Shown: positions 17,946-27,291 of the stretch, piece after piece
Layout of the letters: each line of letters begins with the position of its first letter
Position numbering within the stretch: the stretch's first letter is position 1
Source of the DNA: Thermoanaerobacterium sp. RBIITD
GTDB taxonomy: Bacteria; Bacillota; Thermoanaerobacteria; Thermoanaerobacterales; Thermoanaerobacteraceae
NCBI RefSeq assembly: GCF_900205865.1
Contig: NZ_LT906662.1
Coordinates: 186,001-250,000, forward strand
DNA length: 64,000 nt
Direction of reading: 5' to 3'
Notes under the pieces: model-generated
What the model was told of the DNA's origin: nothing
Database searches by the model: none
What the model saw: only the letters and a program-made list of their open reading frames with translations
Program-made: the position numbers and the translations under genes

Positions 17946-18833
17946 TTATTTTCCACCTGTCATCCTATTGTATAAAGCATTTCCTAACCAACGCGATAAA
18001 AGATTGAAAACCAGTACTATGATAAGGAGAATAGCTGCAGATCCATCAGCAATCTGCCTTGCGTCTGGTGCAAGACCTTCACTATTAACCTTCCATATAT
18101 AAACTGCAAGGGTCTCTGCAGGCCTAAACGGATAAAATGGTGATGCCGGATTAACAGGATTTATAACATTAAAATTTAAAACAGGTGTACTCATTCCAGC
18201 TGTATAAAGTAATGCAGCAGCCTCGCCAAATATTCTTCCAGATGTTAAAATGACACCTGTTATAAGGCCTGGTAAAGCCGATGGCATCAGCACTTTTGTT
18301 ATTGTTTGCCATTTTGTAGAACCAAGTGCAAAACTTGCTTCTTTCAATGATCTTGAAACACTCCTTATAGCATCTTCGCTTACTCTAGCCATTACAGGCA
18401 AATTCAAAACCGTAAGTGCCAATGCACCTGAAATTAATGAATACCCCCAGTGCAGCATGTTCACAAAAATAAGTAATCCAAAAAGACCAACAACTATTGA
18501 AGGCAGTGAAGAAAGTGTCTCTGTCGATAATCTAATTATTTCAGTAATCTTTCCTGGTCTCGCATACTCTGACATATATATACCCGCTCCAATACCAATA
18601 GGAACAGAAATAATTAATGTTACTATTAAAAGCAAAAGTGAATTAAATATCTGTGGTGCTATACCTCCACCTTTTTCCATGAATTTTGGCGGTGTTAATA
18701 TAAAATGAAGATTTAATTCGCTTCTGCCTTGATACAGAATGTAACCAATTAATGCTAAAAGAAATAAAATTAAAATTATTGCTATTAAATAAAAATATAT
18801 TGTAGCAATTTTATCATAAACTCTTGATTTCAT
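17946..18833 (-). CDS. pstA: Phosphate ABC transporter permease PstA
   Basis: 295 residues with six hydrophobic helices. The ABC-permease motif EASFALGSTKWQTITKVLMPSALPG (residues about 165-189; shown in part as EASFALGSTKWQTI) docks PstB. FGEAAALLYTAG follows. Forms the membrane channel with PstC. Its ATG overlaps the pstC stop codon (ATGA), with GGAGGAG upstream, so the two permeases are translationally coupled. Confidence 0.95.
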   Translation of the reverse strand: MKSRVYDKIATIYFYLIAIILILFLLALIGYILYQGRSELNLHFILTPPKFMEKGGGIAPQIFNSLLLLIVTLIISVPIGIGAGIYMSEYARPGKITEIIRLSTETLSSLPSIVVGLFGLLIFVNMLHWGYSLISGALALTVLNLPVMARVSEDAIRSVSRSLKEASFALGSTKWQTITKVLMPSALPGLITGVILTSGRIFGEAAALLYTAGMSTPVLNFNVINPVNPASPFYPFRPAETLAVYIWKVNSEGLAPDARQIADGSAAILLIIVLVFNLLSRWLGNALYNRMTGGK

Positions 18834-19735
18834 TTATACATACTCCTCCTGCCCACAAGTCTTATTATAATTATAAAGCCTAATGATATTAATAGTAATA
18901 GCAATGCTAAAGACCATAATGCATTATTCCAGGTAGAACCAGTAACGGTATTTGCCATATCCATAGTTATTATAGACGTTATTGTCGACATTGGCTGAAG
19001 GAATGATAAAGGAAGTGCTGGTCTATTTCCTATAACCATTTGAACTGCTAAAGCTTCACCAAAAGCACGGGCAAGCCCTAATACAACAGCAGTCAAAATA
19101 CCTGATCTTGCAGCAGGTAAAACTACTTTTCTTATAGTCTGCCATCTTGTTGCGCCAAGTGCATATGATGCTTCTCTTATATCCCACGGTAAAGCTTTTA
19201 TTGCATCCGAACTAACGCTTGTTATAGTTGGAAGAACCATAATAGTTAATACAAGGATACCAGCTAATAAACTAAATCCAAGTCCGCCAAAATGTTTACT
19301 TATAAATGGTACTAAAACAGATAATCCAATCCAACCGTAAACAACAGATGGAATTCCAACAAATATTTCCATAGCAGGTTGCAAAAAGCTTTTACCAAAT
19401 TTTTTAGCTATCTCTACCATAAATATTGCAGATGAAATACTTAATGGTGTGCTTATTAAAATAGCAAAAACTGATACAAAAACTGAACCGAGTATAAATT
19501 GCAATGAACCTATCGCAGGTCCTCCTTGGTCATTTGCTCTATCAGGTTTCCATAAAGTACCAAATAGAAATTCTTTTATAGACTTCTTGTCAATAAAAAA
19601 TGTCGATAAACCTTTCGATGCTACAAAATAAAATATAGATATTGTAATAACAACTAATAAAAAAGCACATATAAAAGCATACAACATCCCGATATTATTA
19701 AATAATTTCCGCCTTTTATCAAAATTTCCTGACAT
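18830..19735 (-). CDS. pstC: Phosphate ABC transporter permease PstC
   Basis: 301 residues with six hydrophobic helices and the permease motif EASYALGATRWQTIRKVVLP near residue 205. It pairs with PstA. An upstream in-frame extension of 11 codons exists, but GGGGGATATC directly precedes ATG-Ser-Gly-Asn. The gene has its own promoter region with a four-repeat Pho box, so it can be transcribed apart from pstS and the chemoreceptor gene. Confidence 0.95.
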   Translation of the reverse strand: MSGNFDKRRKLFNNIGMLYAFICAFLLVVITISIFYFVASKGLSTFFIDKKSIKEFLFGTLWKPDRANDQGGPAIGSLQFILGSVFVSVFAILISTPLSISSAIFMVEIAKKFGKSFLQPAMEIFVGIPSVVYGWIGLSVLVPFISKHFGGLGFSLLAGILVLTIMVLPTITSVSSDAIKALPWDIREASYALGATRWQTIRKVVLPAARSGILTAVVLGLARAFGEALAVQMVIGNRPALPLSFLQPMSTITSIITMDMANTVTGSTWNNALWSLALLLLLISLGFIIIIRLVGRRSMYK

Positions 19736-19790
19736 ATGATATCCCCCACTATTAAGTTTTAACAACACTCTAATTATGATAACAATTTAA

Positions 19791-19840
19791 AATATAATGT
19801 TCATTAAGTTAATGTTAAATTTATGTTAAATTTATGTTAA
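19791..19840 (-). promoter_or_regulatory. Pho box and promoter upstream of pstC
   Basis: Direct repeats with an exact 11-bp period: plus-strand TGTTAA at 19813, 19824 and 19835, with a weaker CATTAA at 19802. On the minus strand this is TTAACATAAAT repeated, the PhoP-binding pattern. A -10-like TATATT (19791-19796) follows. Confidence 0.8.
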
Positions 19841-19852
19841 ATTATTTTAATT

Positions 19853-21532
19853 TCATACTTCAAACTTTTTTACAACCTCATTTAGTAATTCGGCATACTC
19901 TATCAAATCTTTTGTAGTTCTTTCAAGGTTAATAATCGTTTCATATTCTTCATCGACATTTTTTTCAACATCACTTGTGCTTTGGTTAAAACTTGTTGAT
20001 ATTTCCTTTACTATTAATGCTTCAGACATTATTTTGTCAATATGTCCTATAACTTTTTTTATTTGGTCTTCTAATTCGAATATATTTTCTTTTGTAATTT
20101 TTATGTTCTTATAAATATCTTTAAAATTGTCTTCTGCTTTTTCACTTATTAATAAGCCCCTTGTTACAGCATCCTTTTCTTTTTCTATTCTTATATTAGC
20201 ACCATTTATTTCATTCAATATCTCTGATAATAGGCCTGATGCTTGTCCAATCGCATTCTCAGAATCATTTGATAACTTTCTTATTTCATCAGCTACAACA
20301 CTAAAGCCCTTTCCATATTCATCAGCTCTTGCAGCTTCAATAGCGGCATTCAAAGACAGTAGATGTGTTTGTTTAGATATATTTTTAATAAGATCAACAA
20401 TGTCATTTATTTTTTTTGAATTATAGACTAGTCTTTTAAATAAATTATATGTGTCTTCAACGCTTAAATTAATTGCCTTCATATTTTCAGTCACATTTTC
20501 TATCGCCTGTAATCCTGTAAGTGCAGTATCGTTCATGACTTTTGCCGAACTTACGGTTTTCTCTATATTTGATATCATTGAATTGGCTACAGATTTTATT
20601 TTAAGTATATTGTTTGTTGTTTCATCAATTGTAACTTTTTGTTTCTCAGACCCAGTTGATATCTCTTTTATATGAGCAAATATCTCTTTTGTTTTAGCTA
20701 TTGAAATTGCGGAAACATTTTTAAAATCTTCACTATAAGTATTTAAACCGTTAATTATTCTATTAATTTTTATAATAATATCTCTTAGGTTTGTAACCAT
20801 ATTATTTACGCTATTTGAAATGTCAATTATTTCCGGGCTGCCCGCTTTTATATCAGATATTGTCCTTAAGTCACCTGTTGATATATTACTCAATATTTTT
20901 TGTAGTCTTATAAGTGGTTCTGTTATTCCTTTAGTACCTATCATAGACAACAAAAATGCGAGAATTAATGATAAAATACCTGTAAATATAGTTACATATC
21001 TAATTCGGGCAACAGGTTTTAAATAAGCATCTTCACTAACTATAATAACATAAAGCCAATCCTTTTCTATAATATATTTATAACTAATTAAAACATTTTT
21101 ATTGTTTAATTTAGTATGAATTAAACCATTATTTCTTGTAAACATTTTTGCTATTAAGGAATTATCAATTTTATTGTTTTTTTCCTTAGCAAGACTTCCA
21201 TCCTGCCATTTTATCGAATAAAATTGTTTATCAAATATATAAATCTGAGGTTCAAGACCTCTAATATCATAATCTGCTTTTTCGCTTTCAACAACATATT
21301 GCAATTTTGAGCCAAATTCTCTTGAATTATATGCTCCTACAAGAAGTGATATCTGATTTATCATTATTTTTGTAGAACTTAATAAGCTGTGTTCAATATC
21401 ATTAACTATATAATTTTTAGTAATTGTATATGTAGTATAGCCTACAATTGTTATTGATATTAATATAAGAATAGAAAAAAGAAGTAATACTTTTGTTTTA
21501 ATTTTTAAATTGGATATAATTAGCTTCCTCAT
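19853..21532 (-). CDS. Methyl-accepting chemotaxis protein inside the pst locus
   Basis: 559 residues. TM helix at about 13-35, an extracytoplasmic sensor of about 140 residues (36-178), TM helix at about 181-203, a HAMP domain to about 255, then a long coiled-coil signalling domain. The hairpin tip is recognisable near residues 385-430 (QTHLLSLNAAIEAARADE, then GKGFSVVADEIRKLS). No C-terminal CheR-binding pentapeptide is seen. The sensor domain is not recognisable by eye. The gene lies between pstS and pstC, and is bracketed by two Pho boxes, so it should be induced in phosphate starvation. It may sense phosphate or PstS, which is inference. Confidence 0.9.
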   Translation of the reverse strand: MRKLIISNLKIKTKVLLLFSILILISITIVGYTTYTITKNYIVNDIEHSLLSSTKIMINQISLLVGAYNSREFGSKLQYVVESEKADYDIRGLEPQIYIFDKQFYSIKWQDGSLAKEKNNKIDNSLIAKMFTRNNGLIHTKLNNKNVLISYKYIIEKDWLYVIIVSEDAYLKPVARIRYVTIFTGILSLILAFLLSMIGTKGITEPLIRLQKILSNISTGDLRTISDIKAGSPEIIDISNSVNNMVTNLRDIIIKINRIINGLNTYSEDFKNVSAISIAKTKEIFAHIKEISTGSEKQKVTIDETTNNILKIKSVANSMISNIEKTVSSAKVMNDTALTGLQAIENVTENMKAINLSVEDTYNLFKRLVYNSKKINDIVDLIKNISKQTHLLSLNAAIEAARADEYGKGFSVVADEIRKLSNDSENAIGQASGLLSEILNEINGANIRIEKEKDAVTRGLLISEKAEDNFKDIYKNIKITKENIFELEDQIKKVIGHIDKIMSEALIVKEISTSFNQSTSDVEKNVDEEYETIINLERTTKDLIEYAELLNEVVKKFEV

Positions 21533-21551
21533 ATGTTTCTCTCCTAAATAT

Positions 21552-21577
21552 AAGAGCCGGTATAAATACCAGCTCTT
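21552..21577 (-). terminator. Hairpin between pstS and the chemoreceptor gene
   Basis: Stem AAGAGC-GGTA / TACC-GCTCTT with one mismatch. On the minus strand it is followed by TTATATTT, a weak T-tract. It may be a leaky terminator or an mRNA-stabilising hairpin that keeps pstS transcript above that of downstream genes. Confidence 0.55.
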
Positions 21578-21602
21578 AGTAAAAATTATTCTTTTGTATT
21601 TT

Positions 21603-22520
21603 TTATTTAAGTTTCACTTGCATTTCATTTATGTTGATAAATCCGAGTTTAGCTGCTGGTCCTTTTTGAACTTCATCTGACATCATGAAATCTAAGAATG
21701 CTTTTACCACACCAGTTGGTTCACCTTTTGTATACATATGTTCATATGATGCGATAGGATACTTACCTGATATTACATTTTCTTTTGTAGGTTCAACACC
21801 GTTATATTTTAATGCTTTTACTGAGTCATCTACATATGAGAATGCAAGATAGCTTATTGCACCTTTCTTTTCAGCAACTGTCTTTCTAACTGTACCTGAT
21901 GCATCTTCTGTTAGTGCTATACCTTGTACTTCATCTTTACCGCCTAATACTATTTTCTTAAATGTAGCTCTAGTACCTGAGCTTGTTGGTCTATTTATAA
22001 CTACTATTGGTTCGTCTTGACCTCCAACGTCTTTCCAATTCTTTATTTTACCTGTGAATATATCAACTAGTTGCTGTTGTGTTAGACTATCAACAGTTAC
22101 ATCTTTATTTGCAACAACTGCAAATCCTACAACTGCTACCTGATGGTCTACCAATGCTTTAGCATCAATGCCTGATTTTTCTTCTGCAAATATATCTGAA
22201 TTTCCTATATCGGCTGCACCTTGTGATACTTGTGTTAAACCCGTACCACTTCCACCGCCTTGTACATTAATAGTTGCTTTAGGATATTTTTGATTAAATA
22301 ATGTTGCTGCTTGTTCAACTAATGGCTGTAATGCTGTTGAACCAACGGCCGTTGCAGTACCTGAAACATCCTGACTGCTTGAATTGTTTGTATCTGATGA
22401 TTGATTTGTTGCTGTACTGTTATCTGCATTATTTGATTTTGAACCACATGCAGAAAAAGCGAATACGCTGACAATCATCAATACCGCTAATAAAAGTTTT
22501 ACTGTTCTGCTTTTTAACAT
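21603..22520 (-). CDS. pstS: Phosphate-binding lipoprotein PstS
   Basis: 305 residues. Lipoprotein signal peptide with lipobox FSACGS (Cys about 26), then a Ser/Thr/Asn-rich linker to about 55. The mature domain shows GSTALQPLVEQA, VQGGGSGTGLTQVSQGAADIG and VINRPTSSGTRATFKK, the phosphate-binding loops. It captures phosphate outside the membrane and hands it to PstC/PstA. Start ATG with GGAGGTG. It has a separate promoter with a three-repeat Pho box just upstream. Confidence 0.95.
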   Translation of the reverse strand: MLKSRTVKLLLAVLMIVSVFAFSACGSKSNNADNSTATNQSSDTNNSSSQDVSGTATAVGSTALQPLVEQAATLFNQKYPKATINVQGGGSGTGLTQVSQGAADIGNSDIFAEEKSGIDAKALVDHQVAVVGFAVVANKDVTVDSLTQQQLVDIFTGKIKNWKDVGGQDEPIVVINRPTSSGTRATFKKIVLGGKDEVQGIALTEDASGTVRKTVAEKKGAISYLAFSYVDDSVKALKYNGVEPTKENVISGKYPIASYEHMYTKGEPTGVVKAFLDFMMSDEVQKGPAAKLGFININEMQVKLK

Positions 22521-22572
22521 AAAAGCACCTCCAAAATATTTTCTTTTCTGTACAAGTATATTTTAACAATCT

Positions 22573-22613
22573 ATTGTAAAGGGACTATTAAGAGAATGTT
22601 AAAATCATGTTAA
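22573..22613 (-). promoter_or_regulatory. Pho box and promoter upstream of pstS
   Basis: Three direct repeats with an exact 11-bp period (plus strand TATTAA 22586, TGTTAA 22597, TGTTAA 22608), reading TTAACA on the minus strand, followed by a -10-like TACAAT (22573-22578). There is no good -35 hexamer, which fits activation by PhoP. Confidence 0.8.
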
Positions 22614-22627
22614 ATACATAGATAATT

Positions 22628-23983
22628 TTAGCTTTTGGGAAGATTAATGGTAAATTTTGTCCCTCTGCCGACTTCACTTTCAACTGTAATATTCCCCTTC
22701 ATAGATTCTACTATATGTTTTACTATCGCAAGGCCAAGTCCTGTTCCGCCAAGTTTTCTCGACCTTCCTTTATCAATTCTATAAAATCTTTCAAATAGTC
22801 TTGGAATATTCTCTTTAGAAATACCTATTCCACTGTCTTCAACAGTTATTATTATTTCATCGTATGAATCTATAGTCGAAACTTTGACATAGCCACCTTC
22901 TTGAGTATATTTTATCCCATTGTCGATAAGATTTATTATCATCTGCCTAAGCCTGTCTCTATTTGTATTAATTTTTAACCCATCGCAGTTTAAGTCTTTT
23001 ATAAGCTTTATCTTTTTATCATTTGCAGATTTCTCCATGATATAAAATATTTCTTCAATCTCTTTATCAATTATAATATTCTCTGTTGCAAATCCTTCTT
23101 TTAAATTCTCTATTTCCGAAAGTGTCAATATATCGTTTATTAGTCTAGTTAACCTTTCTGTTTCAAATTCTATTATTTCAAGAAATTTATCACGAGCTTG
23201 TACATTATCAATTGCGCCTTCCCTCAGTGTTTCTACAAAACCTCTTATAGATGTCAAAGGGGTTCTAAGTTCATGTGAAACATTTGCAACAAAATCACTT
23301 CTTATTTTTTCAAGTTTTCTAACCTCAGTGATATCATTTATTATTACAACAAAGCCTAGTTTTTTCTGGGTAACCTGATGAATAATAGGACTTGAATATA
23401 TTTTAAGAGATTTGTTATATGTGTTTAGTTCAAGATTTTTGATGGTGTATTCTTTATTCTTTATGATATTTTCTAATATATCGTGAAATTTTGTGTTTCT
23501 CACTACATCGAGGATGTGTTTTCCTATAATATCATTTTCCTTAATATCTAAAATTGCTCTTGCTGAATCATTTATTAAAAGTATTTTTTCATTATCGTCA
23601 AAAGCTATGACACCATTTATTATACTTTTTAATATTGCTTCAAGTTTAGCATTTCTATCGTAAAGTTCATCTATCGTTTCCCTAAGCCTTTCTGACATTA
23701 TATTTATTGCTGACGATAGTTGCCCGATTTCATCAATGGATTTTATTTCTATCCTATGTTCATAATTACCCTTAGTTATTTCTTTTGCAACATCTGTAAT
23801 TTCATTTATTGGACTTACTATGCTTTTAACAAATCTATATCCGAAGATATTACTTATCAATAAGCCATGGAGTATTGCCAATAAAAATCTCAAGTTTGAT
23901 ACATACCCGATGAAAAATACTGAAGATATTAGAACACCTAGAAAACTTAATAGAAAATAGCTGTAGTAAAGTTTTTTAAGCAT
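22628..23983 (-). CDS. phoR: Phosphate regulon sensor kinase PhoR
   Basis: 451 residues. One or two hydrophobic segments at about 5-45, a HAMP domain (about 50-100), a PAS domain (about 110-210), HisKA with the phospho-accepting His in VSHELRTPLTS near 237, and HATPase with INLIDNGIKYT, DSGIGIS and GGTGLGLAIV. No large extracellular domain, as in many Firmicute PhoR proteins. The ATG at 23983 is preferred because AAAGGTG lies before it; a GTG three codons up also exists. It overlaps phoP by 8 bases. Confidence 0.9.
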   Translation of the reverse strand: MLKKLYYSYFLLSFLGVLISSVFFIGYVSNLRFLLAILHGLLISNIFGYRFVKSIVSPINEITDVAKEITKGNYEHRIEIKSIDEIGQLSSAINIMSERLRETIDELYDRNAKLEAILKSIINGVIAFDDNEKILLINDSARAILDIKENDIIGKHILDVVRNTKFHDILENIIKNKEYTIKNLELNTYNKSLKIYSSPIIHQVTQKKLGFVVIINDITEVRKLEKIRSDFVANVSHELRTPLTSIRGFVETLREGAIDNVQARDKFLEIIEFETERLTRLINDILTLSEIENLKEGFATENIIIDKEIEEIFYIMEKSANDKKIKLIKDLNCDGLKINTNRDRLRQMIINLIDNGIKYTQEGGYVKVSTIDSYDEIIITVEDSGIGISKENIPRLFERFYRIDKGRSRKLGGTGLGLAIVKHIVESMKGNITVESEVGRGTKFTINLPKS

Positions 23984-24683
23984 TGCTTTCACCTTTATCT
24001 CTTAGTTTATACCCGATTCCCCTAACAGTTTCAATGTAGATTGGTGATTTATCATCATCTTCTATCTTTTTTCTTAGGTGTCTTATATGAACATCAACGG
24101 TTCTGGTCTCGCCTGCGTATTCATATCCCCACACTTTATCGAGTAAATAATCCCTTGTAAGCACTTTCCCGATATTTTGTGATAATAATTTTAGAAGCTC
24201 AAATTCTTTTAAAGTGAGGTCAAGGATTTCACCGCTTTTATATACGATATGCTTCTCTGTATCTATCAATATATCTCCAAATTTTATTATTTCGTCAACA
24301 TCTTTGTCATTTTTAGATCTTCTTAAGACAACTTTAATTCTTGCCAATAATTCCCTTATACTAAAGGGTTTTGTAATGTAATCATCTGCACCAAGTTCCA
24401 ATCCAAGTACTTTATCAAATTCTTCACTTTTAGCAGTTAACATTATTATAGGTATATTTTTGAGCTGTTCATTTCTTTTAATATTTTTACAAACATCGAG
24501 GCCGTCTATATCCGGCAACATCAAATCCAAAAGCACAAGGTCTGGAGTATTTTCTACACATTTTTCAATCCCATCTTTTCCATTATCGGTTAAAATTACA
24601 TTATATCCTTGCGCCTCAAGATTATACCTTAAGAGTTCGAGTATATGTGCTTCATCTTCAATAACGAGTATTGTTTGTGACAT
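23976..24683 (-). CDS. phoP: Phosphate regulon response regulator PhoP/PhoB type
   Basis: 235 residues, OmpR class. Receiver domain (1-120) with acidic pocket ED and phospho-acceptor Asp53 in LVLLDLMLPD, and a C-terminal winged helix ending in the TRTVDVHIRHLRKKIEDDD recognition region. Likely binds the TTAACA repeats upstream of pstS and pstC. The start is set at ATG-Ser-Gln-Thr by GGGAGGTGC; a longer ORF of 11 more codons lacks such a site. Operon phoP-phoR. Confidence 0.93.
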   Translation of the reverse strand: MSQTILVIEDEAHILELLRYNLEAQGYNVILTDNGKDGIEKCVENTPDLVLLDLMLPDIDGLDVCKNIKRNEQLKNIPIIMLTAKSEEFDKVLGLELGADDYITKPFSIRELLARIKVVLRRSKNDKDVDEIIKFGDILIDTEKHIVYKSGEILDLTLKEFELLKLLSQNIGKVLTRDYLLDKVWGYEYAGETRTVDVHIRHLRKKIEDDDKSPIYIETVRGIGYKLRDKGESNA

Positions 24684-24727
24684 TATTGCACCTCCCATAT
24701 CATAGAGCATGTACACATTTTAAATAT

Positions 24728-25192
24728 TTATTTTTTCTCATTATCGTTTAACAACTTTTTTAGTTCGTCCATAAAGGTATTTATGTCTTTAAATTGTCTA
24801 TAAACAGAAGCAAATCTCACGTATGCAACTTCATCAACATTTTTTAATTTTTCCATAACCATTTCGCCAATTTCTGTCGATGTGATTTCCTTTTCATATG
24901 AATTATAAATTTCTCTTTCTATTTCGTCAGCAATTTCTTCTAACTTTTTAATTGGAACAGGCCTTTTTTCACAGGCTTTAATCATCCCCTTTAAAACTTT
25001 ATCTCTATCATAGGTTTCTCTACTTAAATCCTTCTTTATGACAAGTATCGGCACTTGTTCAACTTTTTCATATGTTGTAAATCTCTTTCCACACTTTATA
25101 CATTCCCTTCGCCGTCTTATTGATGTTGAATCATCAGTAGGACGTGAGTCAATTACCTTTGAATCCAAAAAGCCGCAAAAGGGGCATTTCAT
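24728..25192 (-). CDS. nrdR: Transcriptional repressor NrdR
   Basis: 154 residues. Zinc ribbon CPFCG...CIKCGKRF in the first 35 residues, then an ATP-cone domain (about 48-138). Represses ribonucleotide reductase genes when dATP is high. The Met of MKCPFCG at 25192 has GGAGGTTGT upstream. Located between ymxH and phoP, 44 bases before phoP, so readthrough into phoPR is possible. Confidence 0.95.
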   Translation of the reverse strand: MKCPFCGFLDSKVIDSRPTDDSTSIRRRRECIKCGKRFTTYEKVEQVPILVIKKDLSRETYDRDKVLKGMIKACEKRPVPIKKLEEIADEIEREIYNSYEKEITSTEIGEMVMEKLKNVDEVAYVRFASVYRQFKDINTFMDELKKLLNDNEKK

Positions 25193-25249
25193 TTTACAAC
25201 CTCCACATATCATTTACTAATAAAATTATAATAAACTTAATATAAATAG

Positions 25250-25501
25250 TCAAACATGTGTTACATTTTCATCTACATTTACTAAAATAACATCTGAACC
25301 TATTTTTTTGACTGCTTTCCATGGTATAAATATTTCTATATCTTTACTGAAGAGTCTAAATCCTTTTCCTTCACCTGGCAAAATAAAACCTTCTATTTTC
25401 CCTTCGCCAAGGTTAACCTCAATGTCTATCATATTGCCAAGCTTTTTACCTGTATTTATATCTATAATATCCTTATCCATTAATTCTGATGTTTTAAACA
25501 T
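25250..25501 (-). CDS. YlmC/YmxH family PRC-barrel sporulation protein
   Basis: 83 residues, a single small PRC-barrel. MFKTSELMDKDIIDINTGKKLG and the IPWKAVKKIGSDVILV end are typical of the YlmC/YmxH family, found in spore formers near sigG. Role unknown. Start ATG with AAGGGGG. It is separated from sigG by a terminator and about 190 bases. Confidence 0.85.
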   Translation of the reverse strand: MFKTSELMDKDIIDINTGKKLGNMIDIEVNLGEGKIEGFILPGEGKGFRLFSKDIEIFIPWKAVKKIGSDVILVNVDENVTHV

Positions 25502-25693
25502 TATAAAATCCCCCTTAAACCTTTTTTATATTATAATATATGAAAAAAATTTGTTTAGATTACATCCTTGTGAGAATAAAACAATTGAAATACATGTTTC
25601 CATATGGATAATAATATATGTAATATATAGCCTAATAATTCACCCACTTCAATACATCAATGTATGTGTTGAGTACAACTCTTTATATAAAAA

Positions 25694-25719
25694 ATAACTT
25701 GCCATTGATGGCAAGTTAT
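25694..25719 (-). terminator. Terminator of sigG
   Basis: Minus strand ATAACTTGCC, ATCAAT loop, GGCAAGTTAT, then TTTTTATA. The stem begins inside the sigG stop codon. Confidence 0.85.
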
Positions 25720-26486
25720 ATAAATTTTCTCATATGTGTTAATGCCGATTTTTCAAGTCTTGATACTTGAGCTTGAGAAATTCCTATTTCTTTCGCTACT
25801 TCCATTTGTGTTTTTCCTTCAAAAAACCTCATTGTTAGAATCATTTTTTCTCTATCATTTAACTTTCTAATTGCTTCTTTTAATGCAATCTGTTCGAGCC
25901 ATACCTCATCAACGTTTTTATCGTCCCCAATCTGATCCATGACATATATCGCATCACCGCCATCGTGATATATTGGCTCAAATAATGAAACCGGATCTTG
26001 GATTGCATCAAGTGCAAAAACTACTTCTTCTCTTGGTATATTTAATTCCTTTGCTATATCACCAACCGTTGGCTCCTTTGATTTTTCGTTTATCAATTTA
26101 TCTCTAACTTGTAGTGCTTTATATGCAACATCTCTTAATGATCTACTTACTCTTATGGAATTATTATCTCTTAAATAACGTCTTATTTCACCTATAATCA
26201 TTGGAACCGCATATGTTGAAAACTTCACATTTTGATTGAGATCGAAATTATCTATAGCTTTTATTAAGCCAATACAGCCTACCTGAAACAAATCATCTAC
26301 ATATTCACCGCGATTATTGAATCTCTGAATCACGCTTAATACAAGTCTCAAATTTCCATTGATAAATTCTTCTCTTGCATTTTTATCGCCATTTTTCATT
26401 TTTATTAAAAGCTCTTTTTGTTTAGCACCTTTTAAAACTGGCAGTTTTGATGTATTAACACCGCAGATTTCTACTTTGTTGTTCAT
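25716..26486 (-). CDS. sigG: RNA polymerase sporulation sigma factor SigG
   Basis: 256 residues, the usual size. Regions 2.1-2.4 (NLRLVLSVIQRFNNRGEYVDDLFQ and GLIKAIDNFDL, KFSTYAVPMIIGEI), region 3 and the 4.2 helix-turn-helix (MEVAKEIGISQAQVSRLEKSA, a conserved SigF/SigG-type end) are all present. N-terminal NKVEICGVNTSKLPVL is the SigG signature that binds CsfB/SpoIIAB. Drives late forespore genes. Start ATG at 26486 with GGAGGAAAGG. Directly downstream of sigE with its own forespore-type promoter candidate. Confidence 0.95.
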   Translation of the reverse strand: MNNKVEICGVNTSKLPVLKGAKQKELLIKMKNGDKNAREEFINGNLRLVLSVIQRFNNRGEYVDDLFQVGCIGLIKAIDNFDLNQNVKFSTYAVPMIIGEIRRYLRDNNSIRVSRSLRDVAYKALQVRDKLINEKSKEPTVGDIAKELNIPREEVVFALDAIQDPVSLFEPIYHDGGDAIYVMDQIGDDKNVDEVWLEQIALKEAIRKLNDREKMILTMRFFEGKTQMEVAKEIGISQAQVSRLEKSALTHMRKFI

Positions 26487-26518
26487 ACGCCTTTCCTCCA
26501 AATGTATTGCTTATTTTA

Positions 26519-26548
26519 AAGTATTACCTGCGGGATAAATTTTATTCA
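26519..26548 (-). promoter_or_regulatory. Candidate SigF/SigG promoter of sigG
   Basis: Minus strand TGAATA (26543-26548), 17 bases, AATACTT (26519-26525), close to the TGAATA-N17-CATACTA forespore consensus and in the sigE-sigG gap, where Bacillus has its SigF/SigG promoter. Confidence 0.55.
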
Positions 26549-26551
26549 ATT

Positions 26552-27277
26552 TTATACAAGTCTATTTATTTCTTTTTTTAATCTCTTTAAAATTCTTTTT
26601 TCAAGCCTTGAAATATAGGATTGAGATATGCCAAGCATATCTGCTACTTCCTTTTGTGTCTTCTCTGAGCCACCACCAAGACCGAACCTCAAGCCTATTA
26701 TTCTTTTCTCTCTATCAGATAGCTTTTTTATTGCTGATGAAAGTAATTGTTTGTCAACCTCATCTTCTATCATTTTATACACCAATTCATTGTCAGTGCC
26801 AAGTATATCTGAAAGCAAAAGTTCATTTCCATCCCAATCAATATTTAAAGGTTCATCAAATGATATTTCCATGCGAGTTTTATTATTTCTTCTTAAATAC
26901 ATTAATATTTCATTTTCAATGCATCTTGATGCATATGTTGCAAGTTTAATCTTCTTATGTGGATTAAAAGTATTAATAGCTTTAATAAGTCCAATTGTTC
27001 CAATAGATATTAGGTCTTCTATTCCAACACCAGTATTTTCAAATTTCTTTGCAATATATACAACAAGCCTTAAATTTCTTTCTATAAGCATTGACTTTGC
27101 GACATTATCACCATCTTCCATTTTTGATATAAGATATAGCTCTTCTTCGCTAGATAGCGGTGGTGGCAATGCCTCACTACCGCCAACATAAAATATTGAT
27201 TCTCTAAGATTAAGTTTTTCAAGAATCTTGATGATAATTAATTGCATAGAAATTTTTAATTTTGTTTTGAGCTTCAT
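26552..27277 (-). CDS. sigE: RNA polymerase sporulation sigma factor SigE (pro-form)
   Basis: 241 residues. The N-terminal ~30 residues are a basic amphipathic pro-sequence, followed by [12 protein letters not shown], the site where SpoIIGA cuts the pro-protein in Bacillus (between the residues before and at the Tyr). Regions 2 and 4 are very close to the family ([51 protein letters not shown]). The mother-cell early sigma factor. Start ATG with GGAGGAG; a longer ORF of 5 codons is less likely. Confidence 0.97.
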   Translation of the reverse strand: MKLKTKLKISMQLIIIKILEKLNLRESIFYVGGSEALPPPLSSEEELYLISKMEDGDNVAKSMLIERNLRLVVYIAKKFENTGVGIEDLISIGTIGLIKAINTFNPHKKIKLATYASRCIENEILMYLRRNNKTRMEISFDEPLNIDWDGNELLLSDILGTDNELVYKMIEDEVDKQLLSSAIKKLSDREKRIIGLRFGLGGGSEKTQKEVADMLGISQSYISRLEKRILKRLKKEINRLV

Positions 27278-27291
27278 TTTAAACTCCTCCA

